Below, piece by piece: positions 34,606 through 43,073 of a stretch of 64,000 nt of DNA (its first letter is position 1; every line of letters begins with the position of its first letter). The stretch covers positions 62,001 to 126,000 of the forward strand of contig NZ_MBSO01000004.1 in the NCBI RefSeq assembly GCF_001695835.1, given 5' to 3'. The stretch is from Ensifer sp. LC11 (GTDB lineage: Bacteria > Pseudomonadota > Alphaproteobacteria > Rhizobiales > Rhizobiaceae). The position numbers were made by a program, and so were the translations under genes. Under the pieces are notes generated by a model. The model was not told the origin of the DNA. It searched no databases and saw only the letters and a list, made by a program, of their open reading frames with translations.

Positions 34606-34641
34606 AAAAGCCCCGGAGCGATTGCGCCGTCCGGGGCTTTT
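34606..34641. terminator. Bidirectional terminator between cutC and nagA
   Basis: AAAAGCCCCGG (34606-34616) pairs with CCGGGGCTTTT (34631-34641): an 11-bp stem with A-tract and T-tract, able to stop transcription in both directions between convergent genes. Confidence 0.9.
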
Positions 34642-34658
34642 GCTTGGTAGCCTGAAGA

Positions 34659-35819
34659 TTAGGCCGCGTAGACCTGCGTGCCGGCGATCCATGTGGAGCC
34701 CATGGCGAGCTCCGGCGTCAAGAGCACGAAATCGGCATCCGCGCCCGCCTTCAGCCGGCCCTTGTGGGTGGCAAGCCCCATGGCATCGGCCGGATAGGCG
34801 GAGGCCATGCGCAACGCTTCCTCGACCGGGAGACCGAGCTTCTCGTGCACGAAGCGGACCGACGAGAGCATATCGATGTCGGCGCCGGCAAGCGTGCCGT
34901 CGGCAAGCGTCAGACGTCCGCCCTCACGCAGGATCTCGCGACCGTTCAGCTGGAAGCTCGTCATGTCGGTGCCAATCGGCGACATGGCGTCGGTCACCAG
35001 GAAGATCTGGCCCGGGCCCACCTTCGCACGCAGCGCCACGCCCATCGAGGCCGGCTCGACATGGTAGCCGTCGGCGATCAGGCCCGCATGGAGCGTGCCG
35101 GTGGCCAAAGCCGCGCCGACAACGCCCGGTTCGCGATGACCGAGGCCGCTCATGGCGTTGAAGAGATGGGTCACCGTGCGGGCACCCGCCTTGGCGTAGG
35201 CAACGGCGGTTTCATAGCCGACGTCCGTGTGGCCGAGGCTGACGACGGCACCGGCATCGGCCAGCGCCCGCACCTGCTCCTTGGTGGCGTTTTCCGGCGC
35301 CACGGTGACCATCAGCACGCCGAGCGCCTTGGCGCAGGCGAGCATTTCGGCGAGGTCGGCGTCATCCATGGGGCGGATGAGTTTCGGATCGTGGGCGCCC
35401 TTGCGCGCCACCGAAAGATGCGGACCTTCGAGATGCAGACCGAGGAAGCCGGGCACGCCTTCGGCCTTGGCTTGAAGTCCGGCCTGGATGGTCGCCGTTC
35501 TCACTTCGCGCGTGTCGGTGATCAGCGTCGGCAGCAGCGCCGTGGTGCCGAACTTGGCATGCGCCGAACAGATCTGTCGGATGCCCTCGACGGTCGGCTC
35601 CTCGTTCAGAAGCGCACCACCGCCGCCGTTCACCTGCAGGTCGATGAAGCCCGGCACGAGAAGCATGCCATGCGCATCGATCCTTTCGGCATCGGCTGGG
35701 ACATCCGCCGCGGCGACGATCGCCTTGACGCGGCCGCCCTCGATGACAAGGGCGCAGCCGTCGTGCCATTCGACGCCGTCGAACAGCCGGGCGCCGGTGA
35801 TTGCCTTCCTCTCGCTCAT
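34659..35819 (-). CDS. nagA: N-acetylglucosamine-6-phosphate deacetylase
   Basis: NagA removes acetate from GlcNAc-6-phosphate to give GlcN-6-phosphate. The 386-residue amidohydrolase has VPGFIDLQVNGGGG (the metal-site region where NagA enzymes have H/Q), GLHLEGPHLS with the conserved metal-binding glutamate, SLGHTDVGYE, THLFNAMSGLGHREPGVVG and LVTDAMSPIGTD. It overlaps the SIS-isomerase stop by four bases and is the last gene of the BadF kinase-gntR-SIS-nagA operon. Confidence 0.95.
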   Translation of the reverse strand: MSERKAITGARLFDGVEWHDGCALVIEGGRVKAIVAAADVPADAERIDAHGMLLVPGFIDLQVNGGGGALLNEEPTVEGIRQICSAHAKFGTTALLPTLITDTREVRTATIQAGLQAKAEGVPGFLGLHLEGPHLSVARKGAHDPKLIRPMDDADLAEMLACAKALGVLMVTVAPENATKEQVRALADAGAVVSLGHTDVGYETAVAYAKAGARTVTHLFNAMSGLGHREPGVVGAALATGTLHAGLIADGYHVEPASMGVALRAKVGPGQIFLVTDAMSPIGTDMTSFQLNGREILREGGRLTLADGTLAGADIDMLSSVRFVHEKLGLPVEEALRMASAYPADAMGLATHKGRLKAGADADFVLLTPELAMGSTWIAGTQVYAA

Positions 35820-36838
35820 CTCGTCTCCGTTACCTTCTTGAGGCTTGCCGGCGCATCGGGGTTAAGACCGCGCGAGCGCGACCAGGCTTCGACGAAACCG
35901 TAGAACGGCAGGATCAGCGTCAGCGCGTCCGTGATCGGATGGCCCGTCTCGACGAACGGCAGGCGCTTGGCCTTGGCCGCGCGGCTCGAGGTAGCATGAA
36001 CCACAGCACCCTTTTCCGCCATACCGTCGGCGATACCGGCAACCGAAGTTTCCGCCGCGTCACGCGCGGCAAGCGTCAGCACCGGGAATTTGGCGCCGAC
36101 CAGCGCCACCGGACCATGCAGCACTTCTGCCGCGGAATAGGCTTCCGCATGCATGCCCGAGGTTTCCTTGAACTTCAGTGCGGCTTCGCTGGCGATCGCC
36201 AGCGCCGGGCCGCGGCCGAGCACGTAGAGCGATTCCGCCTCGCCGAGATCGTCGGCAAAGGTCTGCCAGTCGAGCTTAACGGCCTTGGCAAACTGGTTCG
36301 GAAGATCCGCGACCGCCCGCTTAAGCGCGGCATCTCCGGTCCATTCCCCGAGCACGGCAAGGCCGGCAACGATCGAATTGACGTAGGACTTGGTCGCAGC
36401 GACGGCGATTTCAGGGCCGGCGAGAATGTCCAGCGGATGCGTGCAGGCCTCGGAAATCGGCGAGGGCAGCGTGTTGGTGAGCGCGATCGAGACCGCACCG
36501 GCATCGGTCGCGGCCTGCGCCATGGCGACGATATCCGGGCTCTTGCCCGATTGCGAAATTGCGATGGCCGCCGCCCCGCCGAGCTTCAGCTTGGCGCCGT
36601 AGATCGAGGCGAGCGAAGGACCGAGCGAGGCAACCGGCCGACCGGCCTGCAGTTCGATCGCATATTTCAGGAAGAGTGCCGCATGGTCGGAGGAGCCACG
36701 GGCGATCGTTACCAGGAAGGCCGGATCCTTGGCGCGCAAGGCAGCACCGGCTGCCTTCAGCTGGTCGGCGGAACGCTCCAGCAAACGCTGGGCGGCTTCG
36801 GGGATCTCGTCGATTTCTCGGCGCATATTGGTCTGCAT
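35816..36838 (-). CDS. SIS-domain aminosugar isomerase/deaminase (NagB-II/AgaS-like)
   Basis: A 340-residue protein with two SIS domains and no glutaminase domain. Key segments: ARGSSDHAALFLKYAIE, ISQSGKSPDIVAMAQAA, TKSYVNSIVAGLAVL, and GRGPALAIASEAALKFKETSGMHAEAYSAAEVLHGP. The layout resembles NagB-II, the GlmS-like GlcN-6-phosphate deaminase, which fits just before nagA: product fructose-6-phosphate plus ammonia. AgaS-type isomerase is the alternative. The ATG at 36836-36838 has AAAGGA 7 bases upstream. Confidence 0.88.
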   Translation of the reverse strand: MQTNMRREIDEIPEAAQRLLERSADQLKAAGAALRAKDPAFLVTIARGSSDHAALFLKYAIELQAGRPVASLGPSLASIYGAKLKLGGAAAIAISQSGKSPDIVAMAQAATDAGAVSIALTNTLPSPISEACTHPLDILAGPEIAVAATKSYVNSIVAGLAVLGEWTGDAALKRAVADLPNQFAKAVKLDWQTFADDLGEAESLYVLGRGPALAIASEAALKFKETSGMHAEAYSAAEVLHGPVALVGAKFPVLTLAARDAAETSVAGIADGMAEKGAVVHATSSRAAKAKRLPFVETGHPITDALTLILPFYGFVEAWSRSRGLNPDAPASLKKVTETR

Positions 36839-36866
36839 GGTCAATTCCTTTCTGCGGGCCGTCGCT

Positions 36867-37631
36867 TTAGGATTCCGACAGCGTCAGTTCCGCGACAAAG
36901 TCATAGGCGTCGCCCCGGTAGAGCGAGCGGGTGAATTCGACGACGCGTCCCGATGCGAGATAGGAGACGCGTTCGATGGAAAGGCCGGCCGAGCCGACGG
37001 CAACGCCGAGCATCGAGGCATCCGGATCCTTGATGTTGCAGGCGGAGATGCGCTGCACGGCGCGAACCGGGCGCGCGCGGGTCTTGTCGAGCGCGGAATA
37101 GAGCGACGAGGTAACGGTCTGCGGATCGGGCAGGAACTCCGCCGAAATGCTGGCGCGTTCGATCGCGAGCGGCATGTCGTCGGCGATGCGCAGGCGGCCG
37201 AGGCGGGCAACCAGCGCGTCGGCCGGCAGGCCGAGCGCCATCATCTCGTCCGGCGAGGGATGGAACAGGCCGCGTTCAAGCCAACGGGCGTGCGTATTCA
37301 GACCACGGCGCGCCATATCCTCGGTGAACGAGGTCAGCCGCGACAGCGACTGCTGCACCTTGGAGACCGGCTTGACCACGAAGGTGCCGGAGCCATGGCG
37401 GCGAACCAGCAATCCGTCGCGCACAAGATCGTCGACCGCCTTGCGCACAGTGACACGACTGATGTTGGCGTAGTCGGCAAGATCACGCTCGGGCGGCAGC
37501 GCGTCGCCATGATTGAGCTTTCCCGATTGGATCGCCTCTTCGAGTGATTGCCGAAGCTTCAGATAGAGCGGGCCCGAGCCTCCGGCCTGCAAGCCCTCGA
37601 GCGGCAGAATGGATGCGAGCTGGTGCGTCAT
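36867..37631 (-). CDS. GntR/HutC-family regulator (UTRA domain), NagQ/NagR-like
   Basis: A 254-residue regulator with an N-terminal GntR winged helix (LYLKLRQSLEEAIQSGKLNHGDALPPERDLADYANISRVTVRKAVDDLVRDGLLVRRHGSGTFV) and a C-terminal UTRA ligand domain (from about 100). GntR/UTRA regulators such as DasR and NagR respond to GlcNAc-6P or GlcN-6P, the intermediates of this pathway. Its start overlaps the BadF kinase stop by four bases. Probable targets are the two matching direct-repeat sites at 38534-38551 and 38666-38683. Confidence 0.9.
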   Translation of the reverse strand: MTHQLASILPLEGLQAGGSGPLYLKLRQSLEEAIQSGKLNHGDALPPERDLADYANISRVTVRKAVDDLVRDGLLVRRHGSGTFVVKPVSKVQQSLSRLTSFTEDMARRGLNTHARWLERGLFHPSPDEMMALGLPADALVARLGRLRIADDMPLAIERASISAEFLPDPQTVTSSLYSALDKTRARPVRAVQRISACNIKDPDASMLGVAVGSAGLSIERVSYLASGRVVEFTRSLYRGDAYDFVAELTLSES

Positions 37632-38512
37632 GCGCCGGCCCTCGCCTGTGAGCCAAAACGCTGGGCGGCAAGCGCAACGGCGCCGGTCAATGCGTCAGCT
37701 TCCGCTTCGACGATGAGCGCCTGGTGCCGTTCGGCAAGCCATGGGCGATAGAGCGGCGCCAGTCCGCCGAGCAGACACAGCCTGGCGCTTCCCCTTGCGA
37801 CCACGACGTCAAGCGCCTCATCCACCGTGAGCGCTGCGGCCTTCAGCAGCCGTACGGCGACGGGGTCGCCGTCTGCAGCACCCTCGAAAACGCGCGGCGC
37901 ATAGCGACCAAACTCGCCTGGTTTGGCAAGCCGAGCGAAATCGACGACGTCGCGCGGATCGTTGTTGAACTCCGCCATGACGGATGCGGTGACCGCGGAG
38001 CCTTCGTGGATGTTGTCGAAGGCGAGCAGGCTTTCCTGCAGGAGCGCGTGGCCGATGCGGGCGCCGCTGCCATGATCGCCGATGGTGAAGCCCCAGCCGC
38101 CGACATAGCTGACAGTCTCGCCCTGGCGCAGGATATAGATGGTGCCGGTGCCGAGGATGGCGACGGCGCCGTCCTGGTTGCCGAGCGCGCCCTGAAACGC
38201 GATCAGACCGTCGGATTCGATTTCGGCGGCAGCGAAGGGAAGACGGCGCTTTACGTAATGCACGGCATCGCCGACATTGTGCCCGGCCACACCAACAATC
38301 GCCTTGGCGTCCGCGATACCCTGGGGATCGAGGCCCGCCTCTTGGAAGGCGGCACGGGAGGCTTCACCGATATTGGAAAGCGCCGTCTCCGGATCGGTCA
38401 GGATATTGGCGGCGCCGGCCTTGCCGCGCCCGAGTATACGCCCGTCCAGCGACGCCACGGCCGCCCGGCAGCTCGTTCCGCCACCATCGATTCCAATCAG
38501 GTAATTTGTCAT
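37628..38512 (-). CDS. BadF/BadG/BcrA/BcrD-type amino-sugar kinase
   Basis: A 294-residue ASKHA-fold kinase: IGIDGGGTSCRAAV phosphate-1 motif, GVAGHNVGD, DGLIAFQGALGNQDGAVAILGTG (adenosine/phosphate region) and WGFTIGDHGSGARIG. The BadF group includes GlcNAc kinases (NagK) and the N-acetylmuramic acid/GlcNAc kinase MurK. With murQ divergent and nagA in the same operon, phosphorylation of MurNAc and/or GlcNAc is the best inference. GGAGG stands 5 bases before the ATG at 38510-38512; the next gene overlaps by four bases. Confidence 0.9.
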   Translation of the reverse strand: MTNYLIGIDGGGTSCRAAVASLDGRILGRGKAGAANILTDPETALSNIGEASRAAFQEAGLDPQGIADAKAIVGVAGHNVGDAVHYVKRRLPFAAAEIESDGLIAFQGALGNQDGAVAILGTGTIYILRQGETVSYVGGWGFTIGDHGSGARIGHALLQESLLAFDNIHEGSAVTASVMAEFNNDPRDVVDFARLAKPGEFGRYAPRVFEGAADGDPVAVRLLKAAALTVDEALDVVVARGSARLCLLGGLAPLYRPWLAERHQALIVEAEADALTGAVALAAQRFGSQARAGA

Positions 38513-38533
38513 GAGCACCTCCGGCCACTGAGG

Positions 38534-38551
38534 ATACCAAAAAAATACCAA
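38534..38551 (-). promoter_or_regulatory. Direct-repeat regulatory site before the kinase-nagA operon
   Basis: On the minus strand TTGGTATTTTTTTGGTAT: two TTGGTAT copies 11 bp apart, 22 bp before the kinase start. The same 18-mer (one change) lies before murQ in the opposite orientation. Confidence 0.6.
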
Positions 38552-38665
38552 TAACCAAGCCTGAATCCATCTGCACTTTCGATTTCGTTGCAATACATTG
38601 AATTTTATAAGCTAATTTAGCTGATCTATTTTTTCCGGCGCCAAAAGTTAAATTCTTCTGGACAA

Positions 38666-38683
38666 TTGGTATTTTTTTGGCAT
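38666..38683 (+). promoter_or_regulatory. Direct-repeat regulatory site before murQ
   Basis: TTGGTATTTTTTTGGCAT on the plus strand, 28 bp before the murQ start, matching the site before the divergent operon in 17 of 18 positions. AGCTAATTTAGCT (38610-38622), a perfect palindrome, sits midway between the two. Confidence 0.6.
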
Positions 38684-38711
38684 TAATTTCAACCGAGAGG
38701 AGACACGACCC

Positions 38712-39608
38712 ATGCCGTCAGTGAAGACCGAAGAGCGTCACGACAACGCCAAGGGCCTGGATCTTATGCATCCGGCGCTGGCGCTTCGACTGCTCGCATC
38801 CGGGCAGCAAGCCGCCGCCAAGGCGGTTGACGGCGCGATTGAGTCGATCTCCGCAGCCGCCTCGATCGCCGCGGAAAGCCTCGCTTCCGGCCGGCGTCTC
38901 GCCTATGCTGGCGCAGGCAGCTCCGGGCTGATGGCAATGGCCGATGCGCTCGAACTGCCCGGCACCTACGGCATTGCCCAGGAGCAGATCGTTATCCTGC
39001 TCGCCGGTGGCGCTGCCAGCCTCAGCGATCTGGCAGGTGGCTATGAAGACGATATGGACCTTGCCCGCGACGACGTGCGCAAGGCCGGCATCGGTGCGGG
39101 CGACTGTCTGGTTTCCGTTTCCGCCAGCGGCTCCACCCCTTACGCCCTTGCCGCTGCCGACGAGGCACGCAAGCTCGGCGCCAAGGTGATTGCTGTCGCC
39201 AACAACCCGGGTGCCGCCCTCTTCAACGACGCCGATGTTTCGATCCTACTGCAGACACCGCCGGAAGTGATCTCCGGCTCGACCCGCATGGGTGCCGGCA
39301 CGGCGCAGAAGATCGCCTTCAACATGTTCTCGACACTGGTCGGTATCCACCTCGGCCACGTGCTCGACGGCCACATGGTCAACCTGCGGGCCGACAATAT
39401 CAAGCTGCACGGCCGCGCCATTCGCATCGTCACCGATGTCACCGGCATCAGCGCCGCCGAGGCCGGCCGACTGATCACCATGGCTGCCGGCTCGGTCAAG
39501 GTCGCGATCCTTCTCGCTTCCGGCGCGAAGGACGTCGCGGCAGCGGAGGCCGCACTCAAAGAAGCCAAGCAGAACCTGCGCCGGGCGATCGATATCGTCT
39601 CGGCCTGA
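38712..39608 (+). CDS. murQ: N-acetylmuramic acid 6-phosphate etherase
   Basis: MurQ cleaves the D-lactyl ether of MurNAc-6-phosphate to give GlcNAc-6-phosphate and D-lactate. The 298-residue protein has a SIS core with AGAGSSGLMAMADALELPGTYG, SASGSTPYALAAADEARKLG and the signature STRMGAGTAQKIAFNMFSTLVGIHLGHV. Length is that of E. coli MurQ. GAGGAG stands 9 bases before the ATG. It is the first gene of a unit with an ABC importer, divergent from the kinase-gntR-SIS-nagA operon that would use its product. Confidence 0.95.
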   Translation: MPSVKTEERHDNAKGLDLMHPALALRLLASGQQAAAKAVDGAIESISAAASIAAESLASGRRLAYAGAGSSGLMAMADALELPGTYGIAQEQIVILLAGGAASLSDLAGGYEDDMDLARDDVRKAGIGAGDCLVSVSASGSTPYALAAADEARKLGAKVIAVANNPGAALFNDADVSILLQTPPEVISGSTRMGAGTAQKIAFNMFSTLVGIHLGHVLDGHMVNLRADNIKLHGRAIRIVTDVTGISAAEAGRLITMAAGSVKVAILLASGAKDVAAAEAALKEAKQNLRRAIDIVSA

Positions 39609-39664
39609 ACAATTTCGGGATCCAAACCGCGCCGAAGCGGCGCCCATAAAAAGGGAGAACCTGC

Positions 39665-40924
39665 ATGACCCGTACAACAATCAAAGGCCTGCTGCTCGCT
39701 TCGAGCATTCTCGGCACGGCCGGGCTGGCGCACGCCGAGGACGTGACGCTGACCATCGAAAGCTGGCGCAACGACGACCTGGCGATCTGGCAGGAAAAGC
39801 TGATCCCGGCCTTCGAAGCCAAGAACCCGGGCATCAAGGTCAAGTTCGCGCCGATGGCGCCGACTGAATACAATGCCGCGCTCAACGCCAAGCTCGATGC
39901 CGGCTCCGCGGGTGACCTCGTTACCTGCCGTCCGTTCGACGTTTCGCTCGAACTCTACAACAAGAAGCATCTCGCCGACCTGACGGCGCTGCCGGGCATG
40001 GAAAACTTCTCGCCGGTCGCCAGGTCCGCCTGGACCACCGATGACGGCAAGGCCACCTTCTGCGTGCCGATGGCATCGGTCATCCACGGCTTCATCTACA
40101 ACAAGGACGCCTTCGACCAGCTCGGCATCCAGATCCCGACGACGGAAGCCGAATTCTTCGCCGCCCTCGACAAGATCAAGGCCGACGGCAACTACATCCC
40201 GATGGCGATGGGCACCAAGGACCTCTGGGAAGCCGCGACCATGGGCTACCAGAACATCGGCCCGAACTACTGGAAGGGTGAAGAAGGTCGCGCTGCGCTG
40301 ATCAAGGGCGAGCAGAAGCTGACCGACGAGCCGTGGGTCGAGCCCTACCGCGTTCTTGCCAAGTGGAAGGACTATCTCGGCGACGGCTTCGAAGCCCAGA
40401 CCTATCCGGACAGCCAGAACCTCTTCACGCTCGGCCGCGCCGCGATCTATCCGGCCGGCTCTTGGGAAATCGGCCTGTTCAACACCCAGGCCCAGTTCAA
40501 GATGGGCGCCTTCCCGCCGCCGGTGAAGAACGCCGGCGACACCTGCTACATCTCGGACCACAACGACATCGGCATCGGCCTCAATACCAAGAGCGCCCAT
40601 GCCGAACAGGCCAAGACCTTCCTGACCTGGGTCGCTTCGCCTGAATTCGCCGACATCTACGCCAATGCGCTGCCGGGCTTCTTCAGCCTCAACTCGACCC
40701 CGGTGAAGATGACCGATCCGCTCGCTCAGGAATTCGTCTCCTGGCGCGAAAAGTGCAAGCCGACGATCCGCTCGACCTACCAGATCCTGGCGCGCGGCAC
40801 GCCGAGCCTCGAAAACGAGACCTGGGTCGAATCGGCCAACGTCATCAACGGCACGGATACGCCGGAGGTTGCGGCCGAGAAGCTGCAGAAGGGCCTCGAC
40901 GCCTGGTACAAGCCGGCGAAGTAA
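39665..40924 (+). CDS. ABC sugar transporter, substrate-binding protein (family 1)
   Basis: A 419-residue periplasmic binding protein with a signal peptide ending AHA-E (residues 1-24). LTIESWRNDDLAIWQEKLIPAFEAKNPGIKVKF is the usual first lobe of carbohydrate-binding family 1, and AIYPAGSWEIGLF and GLNTKSAHAEQAKTFLTWVASPEF are conserved later segments. AAGGGAG precedes the ATG. It lies 56 bp after murQ and before the permeases, so the ligand is probably MurNAc, GlcNAc or a cell-wall or chitin fragment (inference). A long palindromic gap separates it from the permease genes. Confidence 0.93.
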   Translation: MTRTTIKGLLLASSILGTAGLAHAEDVTLTIESWRNDDLAIWQEKLIPAFEAKNPGIKVKFAPMAPTEYNAALNAKLDAGSAGDLVTCRPFDVSLELYNKKHLADLTALPGMENFSPVARSAWTTDDGKATFCVPMASVIHGFIYNKDAFDQLGIQIPTTEAEFFAALDKIKADGNYIPMAMGTKDLWEAATMGYQNIGPNYWKGEEGRAALIKGEQKLTDEPWVEPYRVLAKWKDYLGDGFEAQTYPDSQNLFTLGRAAIYPAGSWEIGLFNTQAQFKMGAFPPPVKNAGDTCYISDHNDIGIGLNTKSAHAEQAKTFLTWVASPEFADIYANALPGFFSLNSTPVKMTDPLAQEFVSWREKCKPTIRSTYQILARGTPSLENETWVESANVINGTDTPEVAAEKLQKGLDAWYKPAK

Positions 40925-40948
40925 GAAGAGACGTAAGCGCAACAGGTT

Positions 40949-41118
40949 CCCTCCCCTTTTGGGGGAGGGTCGGCCCTACAGCGCCGCGCGTCTCAGACGC
41001 GCAAAGAGCACCTTGAACCGGATGGAATTTAAGGATGCCGTAGGGACCGGGCGGGGCGACATGCCGCAAGAGGCACTCCCCCAGCCGAAGCGTCACCGGC
41101 CTCCCCTAGTGGGGGGCC
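40949..41118. repeat. Mosaic of palindromic repeats between binding-protein and permease genes
   Basis: The 347-bp gap holds CCCTCCCC-TTTTG-GGGGAGGG (40949-40969), the palindrome GCGCGTCT-C-AGACGCGC (40986-41002) with CGCAAAG after it, and GGCCTCCCC-TAGT-GGGGGGCC (41098-41118). These resemble rhizobial intergenic repeats known from memory. No gene is seen between 40925 and 41271. Such structures often protect the binding-protein end of a transporter mRNA. Confidence 0.6.
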
Positions 41119-41271
41119 ACCGACGCAGTCGTTTGCAAAAGAACGCGATAGACTTAACCTTCGTCATGAGCCCTTAAAAAGGGGCAGATGGCATACGGCG
41201 AGACCGGCCGTGTGGCGTCGGTGCGCATCGTGATTGTCTGGGGAACCGGTCTTCTAGAAACGGATGGATCA

Positions 41272-42222
41272 ATGAGTGACGCTCTTTCAGTGCAAGACGG
41301 AAAGCCGACCGCAAGGCGGCCGAAGCGCTGGCACATCCTCGTCTTCCTGCTCCCGGCCTTCCTGGTCTATTCGGCGGTGATGATCCTGCCGCTGATCGAG
41401 ACGCTCAGGCTCTCTCTGTTCAACACGGTCGACGGCCAGCCGGCCTTCGTCGGCCTTGCCAATTTCCAGACGCTGTTTGGAGAAGAGCGCTGGGCCCACG
41501 ACTTCTGGAACGCACTGAAGAACAACGTCATCTTCTTCATCATTCACATGTGCGTACAGAACCCGATCGGCGTGGCGCTCGCCGCCATGCTGTCGATCCC
41601 GAAGCTGCGATTCGTCACCTTCTACCGCACGGCAATCTTCCTGCCGACACTGCTCTCCTTCGTGATCGTCGGCTTCATCTGGAAGCTGATCCTGTCGCCG
41701 ATCTGGGGCGTGTCGCCCTGGATCCTCGACCTCGTTGGCCTGAAGTCGCTGTTTGCACCCTGGCTCGGGAAGCCGGGTTCCGCGCTCATCGCCGTGTCGC
41801 TGATCTCGGTGTGGCAATATGTCGGCATCCCGATGATGCTGATCTACGCAGCGCTGCTCAATATTCCCGATGAGGTGATCGAGGCTGCGGAATGCGACGG
41901 CGTCACCGGCTGGAGCCAGTTCTGGAAAATCAAGCTGCCGCTGATCCTGCCGGCCATCGGCATCATCTCGATCCTAACCTTCGTCGGCAACTTCAACGCC
42001 TTCGACCTGGTCTACACGGTGCAGGGCGCGCTTGCCGGCCCCGACGGCTCGACCGACATTCTCGGCACGTTGCTCTACCGCACCTTCTTCGGTTTCCAGC
42101 TGCAGCTCGGTGACCGCTCCATGGGCGCGACAATCGCCACGGTGATGTTCCTGATCATCCTCGCCGGCGTGTCGCTCTACCTCTTCGTCATCCAGCGCCG
42201 CATGCGCCGCTACCAGTTCTGA
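41272..42222 (+). CDS. ABC sugar transporter permease (MalF/UgpA-type)
   Basis: A 316-residue inner-membrane protein with six helices and the ATPase-contact loop EAAECDGVTGWSQFWKIKLPLILPAI (EAA-x3-G-x9-I-x-LP). The N-terminus is cytoplasmic and basic (KPTARRPKRWH). It pairs with the next gene to form the channel of a carbohydrate importer of the CUT1 class. The ATG at 41272 lies after a weak purine-rich site; an upstream in-frame start reaching the repeat region is less likely. Next gene 11 bp away. Confidence 0.93.
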   Translation: MSDALSVQDGKPTARRPKRWHILVFLLPAFLVYSAVMILPLIETLRLSLFNTVDGQPAFVGLANFQTLFGEERWAHDFWNALKNNVIFFIIHMCVQNPIGVALAAMLSIPKLRFVTFYRTAIFLPTLLSFVIVGFIWKLILSPIWGVSPWILDLVGLKSLFAPWLGKPGSALIAVSLISVWQYVGIPMMLIYAALLNIPDEVIEAAECDGVTGWSQFWKIKLPLILPAIGIISILTFVGNFNAFDLVYTVQGALAGPDGSTDILGTLLYRTFFGFQLQLGDRSMGATIATVMFLIILAGVSLYLFVIQRRMRRYQF

Positions 42223-42233
42223 GGAGACCGGAG

Positions 42234-43073
42234 ATGTCGAAAGCACGCGATTCCATCTTCCGCACCGGCTTCGTCCATGTGGCACTGATCGCCTACACGC
42301 TCGTGTCACTGTTTCCGGTGTTCCTGACGATCATCAACTCGTTCAAGGATCGCAACGCGATCTTCAGGGCACCGCTGACGATCCCGACGCCGCAAACCTT
42401 CAGCCTGATCGGTTATGAAACCGTTCTCGGCCAGGGCGACTTCGCCACCTATTTCCAGAACAGCTTCATCGTCACGATCGTCTCGATCGCGCTGGTGCTG
42501 CTCTTCGGGGCGATGGCCGCCTTCGCGCTGTCGGAGTACCGCTTCCGCGGCAACACCGTCATGGGCCTCTATCTGGCGATCGGCATCATGATCCCGATCC
42601 GGCTTGGCACCGTCGCCATCCTCCAGGGCATGGTCGCCGCCAACCTGGTCAACACGCTGACGGCGCTGATCCTGGTCTACACGGCGCAAGGGTTGCCACT
42701 CGCGATCTTCATCCTCTCGGAATTCATGCGCACGGTTTCGGATGACCTGAAAAATGCCGGGCGCATCGACGGGCTATCGGAATACGCGATCTTCTTCCGC
42801 CTGGTGCTGCCGCTGGTCAGGCCGGCGATGGCGACCGTCGCGGTGTTCACGATGATTCCGATCTGGAACGACCTCTGGTTCCCGCTGATCCTCGCTCCGG
42901 CCGAAGCGACCAAGACCGTGACGCTCGGTTCGCAGATCTTCATAGGCCAGTTCGTCACCAACTGGAATGCGGTGCTTGCGGCGCTGTCGCTCGCCATCCT
43001 TCCCGTACTCGTCCTCTACGTCATCTTCTCGCGGCAGCTGATCCGCGGCATCACGGCAGGAGCAGTCAAGTGA
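42234..43073 (+). CDS. ABC sugar transporter permease (MalG/UgpE-type)
   Basis: A 279-residue permease with six helices. The EAA-like loop reads LKNAGRIDGLSEYAIFFRLVLPLVRPA, where the first alanines are changed to KNA but glycine and LP are kept, as is common in the second CUT1 permease. It completes the importer with the preceding permease and the ATPase at 44147. Its TGA stop overlaps the GTG start of the Gfo/Idh gene (GTGA), showing coupled translation. Confidence 0.93.
   Translation: MSKARDSIFRTGFVHVALIAYTLVSLFPVFLTIINSFKDRNAIFRAPLTIPTPQTFSLIGYETVLGQGDFATYFQNSFIVTIVSIALVLLFGAMAAFALSEYRFRGNTVMGLYLAIGIMIPIRLGTVAILQGMVAANLVNTLTALILVYTAQGLPLAIFILSEFMRTVSDDLKNAGRIDGLSEYAIFFRLVLPLVRPAMATVAVFTMIPIWNDLWFPLILAPAEATKTVTLGSQIFIGQFVTNWNAVLAALSLAILPVLVLYVIFSRQLIRGITAGAVK

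Noticed and set aside
40949-41118. CRISPR-like repeat array
   Set aside because: The palindromes differ from one another and have no regular spacer units; they are mosaic intergenic repeats. No cas gene is present in the window.
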